Assembly: GCF_013201825.1 (NCBI RefSeq)
Contig: NZ_CP053836.1
Coordinates: 930,001 to 994,000 of the forward strand
Length of the DNA stretch: 64,000 bases
Direction of reading: 5' to 3'
From: Halarcobacter ebronensis
Lineage (GTDB): Bacteria; Campylobacterota; Campylobacteria; Campylobacterales; Arcobacteraceae
Below the pieces are notes generated by a model, which saw only the letters and a program-made list of their open reading frames with translations, had not been told where the DNA came from and ran no database searches. Position 1 is the stretch's first letter. Every line of letters starts with the position of its first letter. Below are positions 36,861-46,870 of the stretch, one piece after another. The position numbers and the translations under genes are program-made.

Positions 36861-37430
36861 ATGAAAAAACTTTTTTTAATCATTGGGGCCCCAGGTTCAG
36901 GGAAAACTACAGATGCAGAGCTAATTGCAGAGAAACATACAACAATTACTCACTACTCTACAGGAGATATGTTTAGAGCTGAAGTGGCAAGTGGAAGTGA
37001 GAGAGGCCAAATAATTGATTCATATGTATCAAAAGGGAATTTAGTGCCAATCGATATTGTTATAGAGACAATAGTAGGAGCAATTAAAAATGCACCAACT
37101 CCAATTGTTGTAATTGATGGATATCCAAGAAGCAATGAGCAAATGATAGAGTTGGATAAATATTTAGCTACAGAGAGTAGTGTTGAATTAGTAAATACAA
37201 TTGAAGTAGAAGTATCTGAAGAAGTAGCAAGAGATAGAGTTCTTGGACGAGCAAGAGGCGCTGATGATAATGTTGAAGTATTTAATAATAGAATGAAAGT
37301 ATATACAGAACCTTTAGCAGATATTCAAGAGTTTTATACACAAAAAGGTATCTTGAAAAAAATCAATGGTGAAAGAACTATTGAAGAGATTGTAAATGAA
37401 ATGGATGCCTTTATTCAATCAAGAATCTAA
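36861..37430 (+). CDS. adk: Adenylate kinase
   Basis: Interconverts ATP + AMP and 2 ADP. The 189-aa short-LID form has the P-loop GAPGSGKTT (residues 8-16), the AMP site [21 protein letters not shown] and the short lid [16 protein letters not shown] lies before the ATG. TAA overlaps the following ATG by one base. Confidence 0.95.
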   Translation: MKKLFLIIGAPGSGKTTDAELIAEKHTTITHYSTGDMFRAEVASGSERGQIIDSYVSKGNLVPIDIVIETIVGAIKNAPTPIVVIDGYPRSNEQMIELDKYLATESSVELVNTIEVEVSEEVARDRVLGRARGADDNVEVFNNRMKVYTEPLADIQEFYTQKGILKKINGERTIEEIVNEMDAFIQSRI

Positions 37431-38188
37431 TGAGCAAAGAACTTAATTTTTACTCTGTTATTATTGGAACAGAGTTACTAAATGGGAGAAGAAAAGATTC
37501 CCATTTCTCTTTCTTAAATGAACAACTACTAAAAAGAGGCTGGAGACATAAAGCCTCTTTTGTAGTTGAAGATGACACCCTTTTAATGGAAAATATCTAC
37601 AATCTTATTAAAGCTGATGAAAACTCTGTAATGTTTAGTTTTGGTGGTATTGGAGCAACTCCTGATGATTATACAAGAGAGATTGCAGCAAAAATCTTTA
37701 CCAATGGAATAATGAATTACCATGAAGAGGCAAAAGAGCTGATAATCAATCAATTTAAAGAAGAAGCATATCCCCATAGAATAAATATGGCATATCTACC
37801 ACAAAATGCAAAACTTCTTAAAAATGTAGTAAATAATGTACCTGGATTTTATTTAGAGAATAGATTTTTCTTTACTCCTGGATTTCCCTCTATGAGTCAA
37901 GCTATGGTTGTGGAAGCTTTAGATAGATATTATGAAAGAAATTTGATTGTAAAATATAGAGAATCTTTGACTGCATATTGTGGAGAGAATGATTTAATTG
38001 ATATAATGAAAACTATTCCAAAAGAGATTGAACTCTCTTCTTTGCCTAAAATCATTGATGACAAAAGAATGGTGGTTATCTCACTTAGTGGACATGATAA
38101 AGAGTTAATTCTAAACTATTTCGCAAAATTTATTAAATTTTTGGAAAATAGTGGAGTTAAATTTCTTTTAAAAGATATAAGTAAATAG
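37430..38188 (+). CDS. CinA-type molybdopterin-binding domain protein
   Basis: The 252-aa protein has a MoCF_biosynth (CinA N-terminal) domain: IIGTELLNGRRKDSH and SFGGIGATPDDYTREI are the two conserved segments. It lacks the C-terminal deamidase domain of full CinA. In CinA proteins this domain has nucleotide-pyrophosphatase activity; here the role is inferred only. Translationally coupled to adk. Confidence 0.8.
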   Translation: MSKELNFYSVIIGTELLNGRRKDSHFSFLNEQLLKRGWRHKASFVVEDDTLLMENIYNLIKADENSVMFSFGGIGATPDDYTREIAAKIFTNGIMNYHEEAKELIINQFKEEAYPHRINMAYLPQNAKLLKNVVNNVPGFYLENRFFFTPGFPSMSQAMVVEALDRYYERNLIVKYRESLTAYCGENDLIDIMKTIPKEIELSSLPKIIDDKRMVVISLSGHDKELILNYFAKFIKFLENSGVKFLLKDISK

Positions 38189-38281
38189 TTTTTTTATTTT
38201 TTGAAGTACCTTAAAATAAGCCTTCTTCGCCTTTTGGTAAGAGTTTAAGAATTCTTTCAATAATTTTCTTTTTTTTTAACT

Positions 38282-38287
38282 TATAAT
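38282..38287 (+). promoter_or_regulatory. TATAAT -10 box for the 2OG oxygenase gene
   Basis: TATAAT lies about 31 bases before ATG 38318 in an otherwise T-rich stretch; AGGTG is the ribosome site. Confidence 0.4.
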
Positions 38288-38317
38288 TGCATCTATAAAT
38301 TTAAATTGTAGGTGTTG

Positions 38318-39037
38318 ATGGAAAACAAAAGCCTTGAGCAAATAAGTAATTATGTATATTGTGATAGTTCTTTAAACTCTCTTGATATTGAGACAAAACT
38401 ATTACCAAATCCATATTATGATTACCCTTTTTTGATTATAAAAAACTTTTTTAGTGATGAGATTTGCAAAGAGATAGTTAAGTCTATAAAAAGAGATGAA
38501 GATTGTATTGATGCAAAGGTTAAAGCAGAAAATTATGAAAATCATATTGATAAAGATATTAGAAAAACAAAAATTTATAAACTGGATAAAGAGTTTAGAA
38601 GTTTATATAATAAAATCTTTAAAGAGTTTCAACCAAAAATTGAACAATATTTTAATTTGGCTTTAACAACAAGCACTAAAATACAAGTTCTTGAGTACAC
38701 TAAAGGCTCTTTTTATGTGGCTCATAGTGATGACTCAAATATGATAATAGATGATGAAGAACTAATAGGTTTTAAATGTGTGGCTGTTAATAGAAAAGTT
38801 ACAACTGTTCTTTTTGCAACCTCTTGCAATGATGAAAACTCTGAAAACAGCTTTACAGGTGGCGAGTTAATTTTTAATTATCTTTATGACAAAGAGGGAA
38901 ATGTTATAAAATATGCTCCACAAGCAGGAGATATGGTTGTCTTTTTGAGCAATCCTTATTTTACCCATGAAGTTCTTGAAGTAAAGAGTGGATATAGGTT
39001 ATCAATTGTTCAATGGCACGATGCTTTGGTTACATAA
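38318..39037 (+). CDS. 2-oxoglutarate/Fe(II)-dependent oxygenase (prolyl 4-hydroxylase type)
   Basis: The 239-aa protein has the iron-binding HxD in AHSDDSN (about residue 134), GGELIFNY, and the distal His/Arg pair in FTHEVLEVKSGYRLSIVQWH. These match the P4Hc fold. A hydroxylation substrate is not evident. ATG 38318 is chosen over in-frame GTG/TTG two and one codons upstream. It stands alone between adk-cinA and the GGDEF gene. Confidence 0.8.
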   Translation: MENKSLEQISNYVYCDSSLNSLDIETKLLPNPYYDYPFLIIKNFFSDEICKEIVKSIKRDEDCIDAKVKAENYENHIDKDIRKTKIYKLDKEFRSLYNKIFKEFQPKIEQYFNLALTTSTKIQVLEYTKGSFYVAHSDDSNMIIDDEELIGFKCVAVNRKVTTVLFATSCNDENSENSFTGGELIFNYLYDKEGNVIKYAPQAGDMVVFLSNPYFTHEVLEVKSGYRLSIVQWHDALVT

Positions 39038-39075
39038 TGAAATAATTTTTTTTCTATTAATTTTCCTTTTTAGGA

Positions 39076-39081
39076 TATAAT
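39076..39081 (+). promoter_or_regulatory. TATAAT -10 box for the GGDEF gene
   Basis: TTTTTAGGATATAATATT gives a consensus -10 about 30 bases before the TTG start at 39109. Confidence 0.5.
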
Positions 39082-39108
39082 ATTTATAACTTTAACAGAG
39101 GAAAAATT

Positions 39109-40716
39109 TTGACTCATAAAATATTAGTTTCAGATGATGATATAAAACTAGTAGCATTTTTACAAGAGAGGATAAAAGATAGAAGATTTCAGTTTATTTT
39201 GGCTCTCTCTTTAGAACAAGTTATAGAACAACTAGAAAATGAGGATTTTTTTGCTGCAATAGTTGATTTTAATGTAGAAGATAGATGTGGTAAAAAACTT
39301 TTTGAATATATCCTTGAAAAAAAAATTCCTACAATTGTAACTTTAGATGAGTTGACTTTAGAGGCTTATGATCAAATTACCAACTATTCAATTATTGATT
39401 ATGTAATTGATAATAATTATGCAGGAAAATATTATCTTGCAGATTTACTTCAAGGGTTAGAGTATTTTAATAATAAAAAAGTTTTAATCTGTTATGACAA
39501 TAAATCCCCACAAAAGTTACACTCTTTAGTACAAACTTTCCACTCTTTGCTTTTTGAACCAATGTTAGCAACAAGTATTAAAGAGGCAAAGAGTATCTTA
39601 GGAAAAGAAGACTTTATAAAACTTATATATATTGATGCAGATTTAAAAGATGGAAAAGGGGTAGATTTTTGTCGTGAAATTAAAGAGAATATTAAATATA
39701 AAGATACTTTGATTTTTGCAGGGGCACAAAATAAGACAAATCTAATTCAAATAAAAGAATTAAGAGGTAAGTTTTATAAAAGTGGAGTTGTAAACTTTAT
39801 ATCTCTTCCTGTTGATAAAGAGGAGTTTAATACAAACCTTTTAAGTATGATGAAGATAATAAAACAGAAAAACAGATTAGATACTTATGTTGAGACTGTT
39901 GACAAATATGTTTTAATATCTATTACAAACCTAAAAGGGATAATTGTATATGCAAGTGATGCTTTTTGTAAAATAAGTGGATATAGCAAAGAGGAGCTTA
40001 TTGGTAAATCCCATAATATTATTAGACATCCAGATATGTCATCATCTCTTTATAAAGAGTTATGGGAAACAATCCAATTAGGAAAAGTTTGGTCAGGTGA
40101 GATAAAAAACAAAAAGAAAAATGGTGAATACTATTGGGTAAGTGCAAAAGTTGAACCTATATATGATAGTGTAGGTGAAATCATGGGGTATCAATCAATT
40201 AGATTTGATATAACAGATAAGAAACTTGTTGAAGAGTTATCACTAAAAGACTCCCTTCTTGGTATTTATAATAGAAGAAAATTTACTGAGATATTAAACT
40301 ATCAATTTACAATTTGGAATAGATTTAAAAATGAGTTTAGTATTATTTTTATTGATATAGATGATTTTAAAGTTGTAAATGATTTATATGGACATAGTGT
40401 TGGAGATAGAGTATTAATGGAGTTCTCTTCCGTTGTAAGTAAAGCGATTAGAGATGTTGATAGTATTTGCAGATGGGGTGGAGAAGAGTTTGTAGTAATT
40501 TGTCCATATACAGACTTAAATGGAGCACAAAACTTAGCAGAAAAGATAAGAAAAGAGATAGAAGAAAATGAATTTGATATAATAGGAGAAAAAACAGCAA
40601 GTTTTGGCGTTACTACTATAAAGAGTGGTGATACCATTGAGAGTTTTATCGATAGGGCAGACAATGCTTTATATAAAGCAAAAACAGCAGGTAAAAATAG
40701 GGTAGTTACCTTTTAA
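39109..40716 (+). CDS. REC-REC-PAS-GGDEF diguanylate cyclase
   Basis: The 535-aa soluble regulator has two receiver-like domains (first AIVDFNVED; second LIYIDADLKDG, both with an Asp in the acceptor position), a PAS domain with SDAFCKISGYSKEELIGKSH (about 280-370) and a GGDEF domain whose active motif is GGEEF. An inhibitory RxxD site (RDVD) lies five residues before GGEEF, as in product-inhibited cyclases. It should make c-di-GMP. The receivers lack a typical lysine-proline end, so control by phosphorylation is uncertain. TTG start. Confidence 0.9.
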   Translation: MTHKILVSDDDIKLVAFLQERIKDRRFQFILALSLEQVIEQLENEDFFAAIVDFNVEDRCGKKLFEYILEKKIPTIVTLDELTLEAYDQITNYSIIDYVIDNNYAGKYYLADLLQGLEYFNNKKVLICYDNKSPQKLHSLVQTFHSLLFEPMLATSIKEAKSILGKEDFIKLIYIDADLKDGKGVDFCREIKENIKYKDTLIFAGAQNKTNLIQIKELRGKFYKSGVVNFISLPVDKEEFNTNLLSMMKIIKQKNRLDTYVETVDKYVLISITNLKGIIVYASDAFCKISGYSKEELIGKSHNIIRHPDMSSSLYKELWETIQLGKVWSGEIKNKKKNGEYYWVSAKVEPIYDSVGEIMGYQSIRFDITDKKLVEELSLKDSLLGIYNRRKFTEILNYQFTIWNRFKNEFSIIFIDIDDFKVVNDLYGHSVGDRVLMEFSSVVSKAIRDVDSICRWGGEEFVVICPYTDLNGAQNLAEKIRKEIEENEFDIIGEKTASFGVTTIKSGDTIESFIDRADNALYKAKTAGKNRVVTF

Positions 40717-40762
40717 ACTACTTTTTTATAAGATATGTTAGTTATTTACAAAAGGTGTCTAC

Positions 40763-41731
40763 ATGGAAAATGGATTAGTTCACGCAGTAATTATGGATAA
40801 GAATGGTGGTGCAAAAAGCATTACTTATGAAGAGTTATTTAACTACAAAGAAGAGGATGGTATTTTGTGGGCTCATTTTGATTACTCTAGCAAAGAGGCA
40901 ATTGAGTGGATAAATGACAAAAGTGGCATTGATCCAATTGCAGCTGAAGCTTTATTGGAAGAAGAGACAAGACCTAGAACTACAATTTTAGATGACAATA
41001 TCCTTTTAGCTTTGAGAGGAGTCAATCTAAATCCAGATTCAGACCCAGAAGATATGATATCAATTAGGTTATTTATTAGTCCAACAATGATTATTAGTAC
41101 AAAAAAGAGAAATCTTTTATCAGTAAAAGATATATTTGAGATGCTTGAACATAAAAAAGGTCCTTGTAGCAGTGCAGAGTTTCTTATCTCTATTCTTGAT
41201 AGACTAACTTGCAGAATGGAAGGAACAATTGATGGTATGCAAGATAGAAGTTTAGAGATTGAAGAGCTAGTAATCGAGTCAAATAGTTATGAATTAGGAA
41301 GTAAGATTTCAACAATAAGAAGGGAAGCAATAGCTATAAGAAGATACCTCTCTCCTCAAAGGGAAGCTATGTTTAGACTCTATCATGAAAAAGTTACTTG
41401 GCTAAGTGAGTATGATAGAATACAACTTCAAGAGATAAACAACCAATTAATAAGATATATAGAAGAACTTGATTCAATTAATGATAAAATTGCACTCGTT
41501 TTAGATGAGATTGCAAATAAAACAAGTGAACAGATAAATAAAAGAATGTATTTTTTATCTATTATTTCGGCAATATTTCTACCTTTGGGATTTTTAACAG
41601 GTCTTTTAGGGGTAAATGTAGGAGGAATACCAGGTGCTGAAAATGGTAGTGCTTTTGCTATTTTTATTATAATCCTTTTTATTTTAGGGACAATACAATT
41701 TTATTTATTGAAGAAAAACAGATGGATATGA
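40763..41731 (+). CDS. CorA/ZntB-family divalent cation transporter
   Basis: The 322-aa protein has a long cytoplasmic funnel domain and two C-terminal membrane helices. The pore loop is GVNVGGIPG rather than the CorA GMN, which puts it in the ZntB-like branch linked to zinc or other divalent metals. The TGA is one base before the mgtE ATG, so the two transporters are coupled. Confidence 0.88.
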   Translation: MENGLVHAVIMDKNGGAKSITYEELFNYKEEDGILWAHFDYSSKEAIEWINDKSGIDPIAAEALLEEETRPRTTILDDNILLALRGVNLNPDSDPEDMISIRLFISPTMIISTKKRNLLSVKDIFEMLEHKKGPCSSAEFLISILDRLTCRMEGTIDGMQDRSLEIEELVIESNSYELGSKISTIRREAIAIRRYLSPQREAMFRLYHEKVTWLSEYDRIQLQEINNQLIRYIEELDSINDKIALVLDEIANKTSEQINKRMYFLSIISAIFLPLGFLTGLLGVNVGGIPGAENGSAFAIFIIILFILGTIQFYLLKKNRWI

Positions 41732-41732
41732 G

Positions 41733-43097
41733 ATGGAAGATATAAACAAAATAAATGATATAAAAAATCTTTTATTAAATTCAATTGAAGAGTATAAGGA
41801 TGGTACTTCTGATATTCACCCTTATGACTTGGCAAAAGAGTTAGAAAAACTTAGAGATTTAGATGACAAAGAGTATGAATATGTTTGTAAGAGAATCCCA
41901 AGTGACCTTTTTGCAGAGATTCTTTGTGAGATGCCAAGTTATATCCAAGAAGAGATTGCTGAGGTAATTAGTGATAAAAAGATTGCAACAATTACTTCAA
42001 AAATGGATAGTGATGACGCTTCTGAACTGATATATAATATTTCTCAAAAAGATGAAGAGATTGCCCAAACAATTCTCTCTAAACTTGATGATGAAGATAA
42101 ACAGATAATTGAAAAATTAAACTCGTATGATGACCATGAAGCTGGTTCATATATGCAAAGTGAGCTTTTTAGTGCAACTTTAGATGAAGATATTGGAACA
42201 GCTATAAAAAGATTAAAGAGTTTAAAAGAGGAAGAGTTACTTGACAATATTTTTCATGTGTTTTTGATTGACAAAGATAAAAAACTAATAGGTGCAGTTG
42301 GTTTAGAGGAGTTGATCCTTTTTGATAGACAACAACACTTTAGAGAAATTCCTCAAGATAAACTTATAAACTACTCTTGTAATCATAAAAGTGATATTTC
42401 AGATGCCGTTGAGATGTTTACCCACTATAATTTAAGTGCATTGGCAGTTGTAGATGAAGAGAATAGATTACTTGGAAGAATTACCCACGATGATATCCAT
42501 GATGTAATTCAAGATCAAGATACAAAACAGTTATATTCACTTGCAGGGGTTAATGATGATGCTGAAAATGAAGAGAGTGTATATCTAATTGGTAGAAAAA
42601 GAGCAATTTGGTTGGGAATCAATTTAGTTACCGCAATATTAGCTTCAATTGTTATTGGTTTTTTTGATACAACTATTCAATCTCTTGTTGCACTTGCAGT
42701 TTTAATGCCTATTGTTGCGTCAATGGGAGGAAATGCAGGAACTCAAACCTTGACAGTTACTGTAAGACAAATGGCTTTGGGAGAGATCTCTTATCAAGAT
42801 GCAAAAAAGACAATTAATAAAGAGGTTATTATCTCTTTGGTAAATGGATTGATTTTTGCTTTTATAATAGGAATAATCGCCTTTATTTGGTTTAAAATAC
42901 CTCTTTTAGGTTTAGTAATTGCTCTTTCAATGGTTATAAATCTACTTAGTGCAGGTTTTTTTGGTGCAGTTATACCAATACTTTTAGAGAAGTTTGAAAT
43001 TGATCCTGCTATTGGTTCAACTGTAATTCTAACTACAGTTACTGATGTGGTTGGATTTTTTAGTTTTTTAGGTTTGGCTACTTTAATTCTTTTATAG
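41733..43097 (+). CDS. mgtE: MgtE-family magnesium transporter
   Basis: The 454-aa protein has an acidic N-domain (superhelical), a pair of CBS domains (about 135-255, with a cytoplasmic plug helix after them) and five membrane helices with the PIVASMGGNAGTQTLTVTVR pore region. Ends in TDVVGFFSFLGLATLILL. Magnesium gating by the N and CBS domains is known for the family. It converges with a reverse-strand Sel1 gene with no gap. Confidence 0.93.
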   Translation: MEDINKINDIKNLLLNSIEEYKDGTSDIHPYDLAKELEKLRDLDDKEYEYVCKRIPSDLFAEILCEMPSYIQEEIAEVISDKKIATITSKMDSDDASELIYNISQKDEEIAQTILSKLDDEDKQIIEKLNSYDDHEAGSYMQSELFSATLDEDIGTAIKRLKSLKEEELLDNIFHVFLIDKDKKLIGAVGLEELILFDRQQHFREIPQDKLINYSCNHKSDISDAVEMFTHYNLSALAVVDEENRLLGRITHDDIHDVIQDQDTKQLYSLAGVNDDAENEESVYLIGRKRAIWLGINLVTAILASIVIGFFDTTIQSLVALAVLMPIVASMGGNAGTQTLTVTVRQMALGEISYQDAKKTINKEVIISLVNGLIFAFIIGIIAFIWFKIPLLGLVIALSMVINLLSAGFFGAVIPILLEKFEIDPAIGSTVILTTVTDVVGFFSFLGLATLILL

Positions 43098-43760
43098 TTA
43101 GGGTTGAGTATAGAAATTAAATTTCCAACCCTTATCTTCTGGATATTTCTCTAAGTTATAGTCATTCCAGACTTTTATGCATCTTTTGTTTCCTTCTTCT
43201 TTCCCTTTTTTGGCAAACTGGTGAGCTCTACCAAAATTTGGGAAAACTCCTTTTCCACTTGCATACATAAAAGCTAAATTACATTGAGCTTCAATATAAC
43301 CTTGTTTTGAGGCTTTTTCAAAAAGCTTAACTGCAAGAATATAATCTTTGTCTACTGCTATTCCATTGAGTAAAAACTGTCCAATCATATTTTGTGCTGG
43401 TGCATAATCATTATTTGCAGCAATAACAAAGGTATTATATGCTTTAACAGGATCATAATATGGGCCTTTTTTCAATAAATAGAGTTTACCAAGATAATAA
43501 GTTGATTTATCATGATTTCTTTCACTTGCACTCTCTAGAAGTTGTTTTGCACTAAAATAATTCCTTTTTACAACTTTCCCTTCTAGATAAATTCTAGCAA
43601 GTTCAAACATTGCTTCAACATCATCTTGCTCTGCTAACTTTTTATATAGTGGTAAGGCATCATTGTCACCATACTTTTTCTCTATATCTTTTACTTCCTC
43701 AAAAGTGAGTGAAAAAAGAGTAGTAAAAACTACAAAAAGAGAAAAAATAATTTTTTTCAT
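43098..43760 (-). CDS. Secreted Sel1-repeat protein
   Basis: The 220-aa protein has an N-terminal signal peptide (about 18 residues) with no lipobox, then several Sel1/TPR-like repeats (for example [27 protein letters not shown]). Such proteins act as binding scaffolds. It overlaps alr by 4 bases and belongs to the uvrC-alr operon. A GGGTTG/CAACCC hairpin lies over its end (43100-43132) and may terminate the convergent mgtE transcript. Confidence 0.78.
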   Translation of the reverse strand: MKKIIFSLFVVFTTLFSLTFEEVKDIEKKYGDNDALPLYKKLAEQDDVEAMFELARIYLEGKVVKRNYFSAKQLLESASERNHDKSTYYLGKLYLLKKGPYYDPVKAYNTFVIAANNDYAPAQNMIGQFLLNGIAVDKDYILAVKLFEKASKQGYIEAQCNLAFMYASGKGVFPNFGRAHQFAKKGKEEGNKRCIKVWNDYNLEKYPEDKGWKFNFYTQP

Positions 43761-44779
43761 CGAACCTCTTTGGGAAGATTTGGATTAAGTGTTGTTGTGA
43801 TTTCATAACTAATAGTATTATGGATTTTTGCCAATTCTTTTACGTCATCAAAGATACAAATTTCATCTTCTATACTATCAACTGAGATATTATCCATTGA
43901 AACTTTACCTAAAACACGGTATCCTTTAGGGGTATAGTACTGTTTGTCTCCATTTAATCTTAAAAAACCATCTCCATATCCAACATCATAAGTAGATATT
44001 TTTATATTTTCATCTGCAACAAATTTCCCACTATATCCCACTTTTTGGTTCTTTTTAAGCTCTCTTGTTACAATTTTATTTGCCCAAAGAGACATTACTG
44101 GTTTTAATTCTGGGTTATCAAAGATAGGATTTGTATCTAAATATCCATATTGAGCAATACCAATTCTTGCCATGTCAAAGTTGTAATTCTTAAATCTAAA
44201 TAAGGCTGAAGAGTTAGCACAATGGAACTTAGGAATGGGTAAAAAAAGTTTTTCACATATACTTTCTACTAAATTTTTTGCCTGTATAAAAACTGACCTC
44301 TGCCAAAAGAATTCACATGATAATTCATCTGCACTTCTAAAGTGAGTAAATACGCCTGTTAGAATAAGTTTTTTTTCTAAAAGCCCATGAATAGCCTCTT
44401 CTAGCTCTTCTAATAAAAAACCATTTCTATGCATTCCTGTATCAACTTTTAGATGAACATTCGTTTTTTCGGGTAACCTTTTGATATCTTCAAAACCATT
44501 TATTGCTATGTGAAAAGTATGTGAATAACTCTCTAAATTAGAATCAGCGAGAATTAAGATTTGTTCAAAAAGTGTCTCAATTTTTTTTGCCTCTTCTACA
44601 TTTCTTACCACAGCATTTTTTATACCAAACTCATTTGCTAGTTTTGCAATTTCTAAAAGTCCATGACCATAAGCGTTATCTTTTAAAACTACAGCAATTT
44701 TATTTTTATCTCCTATATGATTTGTAATAGTTTGTAGGTTGTGAAAATAGTGTGATTTATTAATAATAATTTTTGCCAA
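43757..44779 (-). CDS. alr: Alanine racemase
   Basis: PLP enzyme that makes D-alanine for the Ddl/MurF pathway also encoded in this window. The 340-aa protein has the PLP lysine in [11 protein letters not shown] (Lys34), the barrel segment [13 protein letters not shown] and the C-terminal catalytic Tyr in KVGYSGKF. Length is slightly below average. Located 3 bases after uvrC. Confidence 0.94.
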   Translation of the reverse strand: MAKIIINKSHYFHNLQTITNHIGDKNKIAVVLKDNAYGHGLLEIAKLANEFGIKNAVVRNVEEAKKIETLFEQILILADSNLESYSHTFHIAINGFEDIKRLPEKTNVHLKVDTGMHRNGFLLEELEEAIHGLLEKKLILTGVFTHFRSADELSCEFFWQRSVFIQAKNLVESICEKLFLPIPKFHCANSSALFRFKNYNFDMARIGIAQYGYLDTNPIFDNPELKPVMSLWANKIVTRELKKNQKVGYSGKFVADENIKISTYDVGYGDGFLRLNGDKQYYTPKGYRVLGKVSMDNISVDSIEDEICIFDDVKELAKIHNTISYEITTTLNPNLPKEVR

Positions 44780-44782
44780 GGA

Positions 44783-46615
44783 TTAACCTTCAAGAGATCT
44801 GAAATATTTTTTTAAAAGCATAGCATCTTTTTCGTTTAGAACATCTTTCAATTCTTCTAAATTTGCATTTTTAATATTATCAAAGGTTCCAAAGTATAAA
44901 AGCAGTTTTTTTAGTTTTGCTTCCCCTATACCTTTTATCTGTAAAAGAGAGATTTGAGTATCCTCTTTTCTTTTTTGTTTCTTATGGAAAGTTATAGCAA
45001 ATCTATGGGCTTCGTCTCTTAGTCTTTGTACAAATTGAAGTCTTTTATCACTTGGAAGAAGTTCTAATCTTTCAACTTTATTATCTTTTTCATAAAAAAT
45101 AATATCTTTTGCACTCCCTTTTGCTCTATGTGCTTTAAAATCAAGTTTCTCTTTAGCAATTGCAATAATATCCAGGTTTACACCAAAAGAATCTCTAATA
45201 TCAATTGCAAGTTTTAGAAGTGTTTCTCCTCCATCTATTACCCACATATCAGGAGCAGGGTTCTTTTCAAAACTTTCAACTCTTCTCATTAGAGTCTCTC
45301 TCATTTGTGAATACTCATCTTTTGCTTCCAAATTGTAGTGTCTAAAATCACTTTTTACAAATTTTTCTTCCCATGTAACCATCGCTGCAACTGTTGCTTG
45401 CCCCATCATATGTGAGTTATCAAAACATTCAAATCTATATGCAGTTTTACCTAAATTAAAGAGTTCTTGTAATTGTTTGTATATAGAAGTTGCCTCTTTT
45501 GCATTGGTTAATCTTAGAAGTTCATTGCAGTTATTTAATGCAACATTAATAATCTCTCTTTTCTTGCCTCTTTGAGGAAAATTAATAGGGATTTTTTTAG
45601 AGAATCTATTTTTTATAAACTCTTCAATATCTCCAATATCTTCTAATTCATCTGAGATTAAAATTTCATTTGGTAAAACAGGAATTTCATTATTATAATA
45701 GTTTACAATGGCTCTTTCATAAACCTCTTGAATATCAATTGAAATATCATCTCTATTTGGTTTTATATAGTCATGGTTACTTGAAGCTAGTTTTCCATCC
45801 CTAAAGAACATTCTTACGACAACACCTTTGTTATTTTCAACTTTAATTGAAAATAGATCAATATTTTCATTTGTTGCCAAATCCATTCCTGTTTGAATCT
45901 GAGATTTTTCTATGGTTTTTACTCTATCTCTTAGTTTCATAGCCTCTTCAAATTTTAAATCAAGACTATACTCTTGCATCTTTTTATTTAATCTAGTAAT
46001 TAACTTGTTTTTATTGTAGATATAATTTAGTGCCTCATCTACAAGTTTTGAATACTCCTCTTTTGAGATTTTCCCTTCACAAGGAGCATGACACTTTTTT
46101 ATTTGATAAAAAAGGCAAGCTTCTTTCCCTTTAATACATGATTTTTTCTGAACCAATGGAACAATCTCATATATTGAATCAAGCATATCTCTAGCTCCAG
46201 TTGAGTAAGGACCAAAATATTTTATATTTTTATCATTTAGAACTCTTCTTGTTATTTCAAGTCTAGGAAAATCTTCATTTAGATTGATATAGATATATGG
46301 GTAGGTTTTATCATCTCTTAGTAAGATATTGTATTTTGGTTTTAACTGTTTAATAAGTGAGTTTTCTAAAATTAGTGCGTCGTGTTCATTTGGAACAACA
46401 ATCCACTCCAAAGTTTTTACTTCAGTTATCATTTTGTAAATACGAGGGCTTAATTTATCTGCTGGAAGGAGTTTAGGGGTAAATTTAAAATAAGATTTAA
46501 CTCGGTTTTTTAAAACTTTTGCTTTCCCTATATAAAGGAGTTTTCCCCTCTCATCAAAGTATTGGTAAACACCTGCTTTGTTTGGTAATTGTTGTAGTTT
46601 TTCTTCCAGATTCAT
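44783..46615 (-). CDS. uvrC: UvrABC excinuclease subunit C
   Basis: Makes both incisions in nucleotide excision repair. The 610-aa protein has a GIY-YIG domain (AGVYQYFDERGKLLYIGKAK), a UVR motif (LDLKFEEAMKLRDRVKTIEK), an RNase H-like nuclease domain (ECFDNSHMMGQ, WVIDGGE) and a C-terminal helix-hairpin-helix (LLQIKGIGEAKLKKLL). Normal length. First gene of the uvrC-alr-Sel1 operon. Confidence 0.97.
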   Translation of the reverse strand: MNLEEKLQQLPNKAGVYQYFDERGKLLYIGKAKVLKNRVKSYFKFTPKLLPADKLSPRIYKMITEVKTLEWIVVPNEHDALILENSLIKQLKPKYNILLRDDKTYPYIYINLNEDFPRLEITRRVLNDKNIKYFGPYSTGARDMLDSIYEIVPLVQKKSCIKGKEACLFYQIKKCHAPCEGKISKEEYSKLVDEALNYIYNKNKLITRLNKKMQEYSLDLKFEEAMKLRDRVKTIEKSQIQTGMDLATNENIDLFSIKVENNKGVVVRMFFRDGKLASSNHDYIKPNRDDISIDIQEVYERAIVNYYNNEIPVLPNEILISDELEDIGDIEEFIKNRFSKKIPINFPQRGKKREIINVALNNCNELLRLTNAKEATSIYKQLQELFNLGKTAYRFECFDNSHMMGQATVAAMVTWEEKFVKSDFRHYNLEAKDEYSQMRETLMRRVESFEKNPAPDMWVIDGGETLLKLAIDIRDSFGVNLDIIAIAKEKLDFKAHRAKGSAKDIIFYEKDNKVERLELLPSDKRLQFVQRLRDEAHRFAITFHKKQKRKEDTQISLLQIKGIGEAKLKKLLLYFGTFDNIKNANLEELKDVLNEKDAMLLKKYFRSLEG

Positions 46616-46837
46616 TTTTGGATTTTAGCAAATTAATTCTTGAAAGTAGATTTCATTTTAATAAAAAATTATTCATTCAAATGGCTATTAATAAAATAAT
46701 AATATAACTTATTAAAATAAGAAAAAGCATTAAAAAATCACTATTTTAAAATAGAGATAAATTTATTATGAAATAACTAATAAATTATTAAATTATAAAA
46801 AAATCATTTATAAAAGAATTTAAAAGTAGTATTTTAG

Positions 46838-46843
46838 TATAAT
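46838..46843 (+). promoter_or_regulatory. TATAAT -10 box for the histidine kinase gene
   Basis: TTTTAGTATAATTTC gives a consensus -10 about 28 bases before the ATG at 46871, with AAAAGGGA as ribosome site. Confidence 0.55.
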
Positions 46844-46870
46844 TTCAGCTTTAAAAGGGAATTTTCAATT

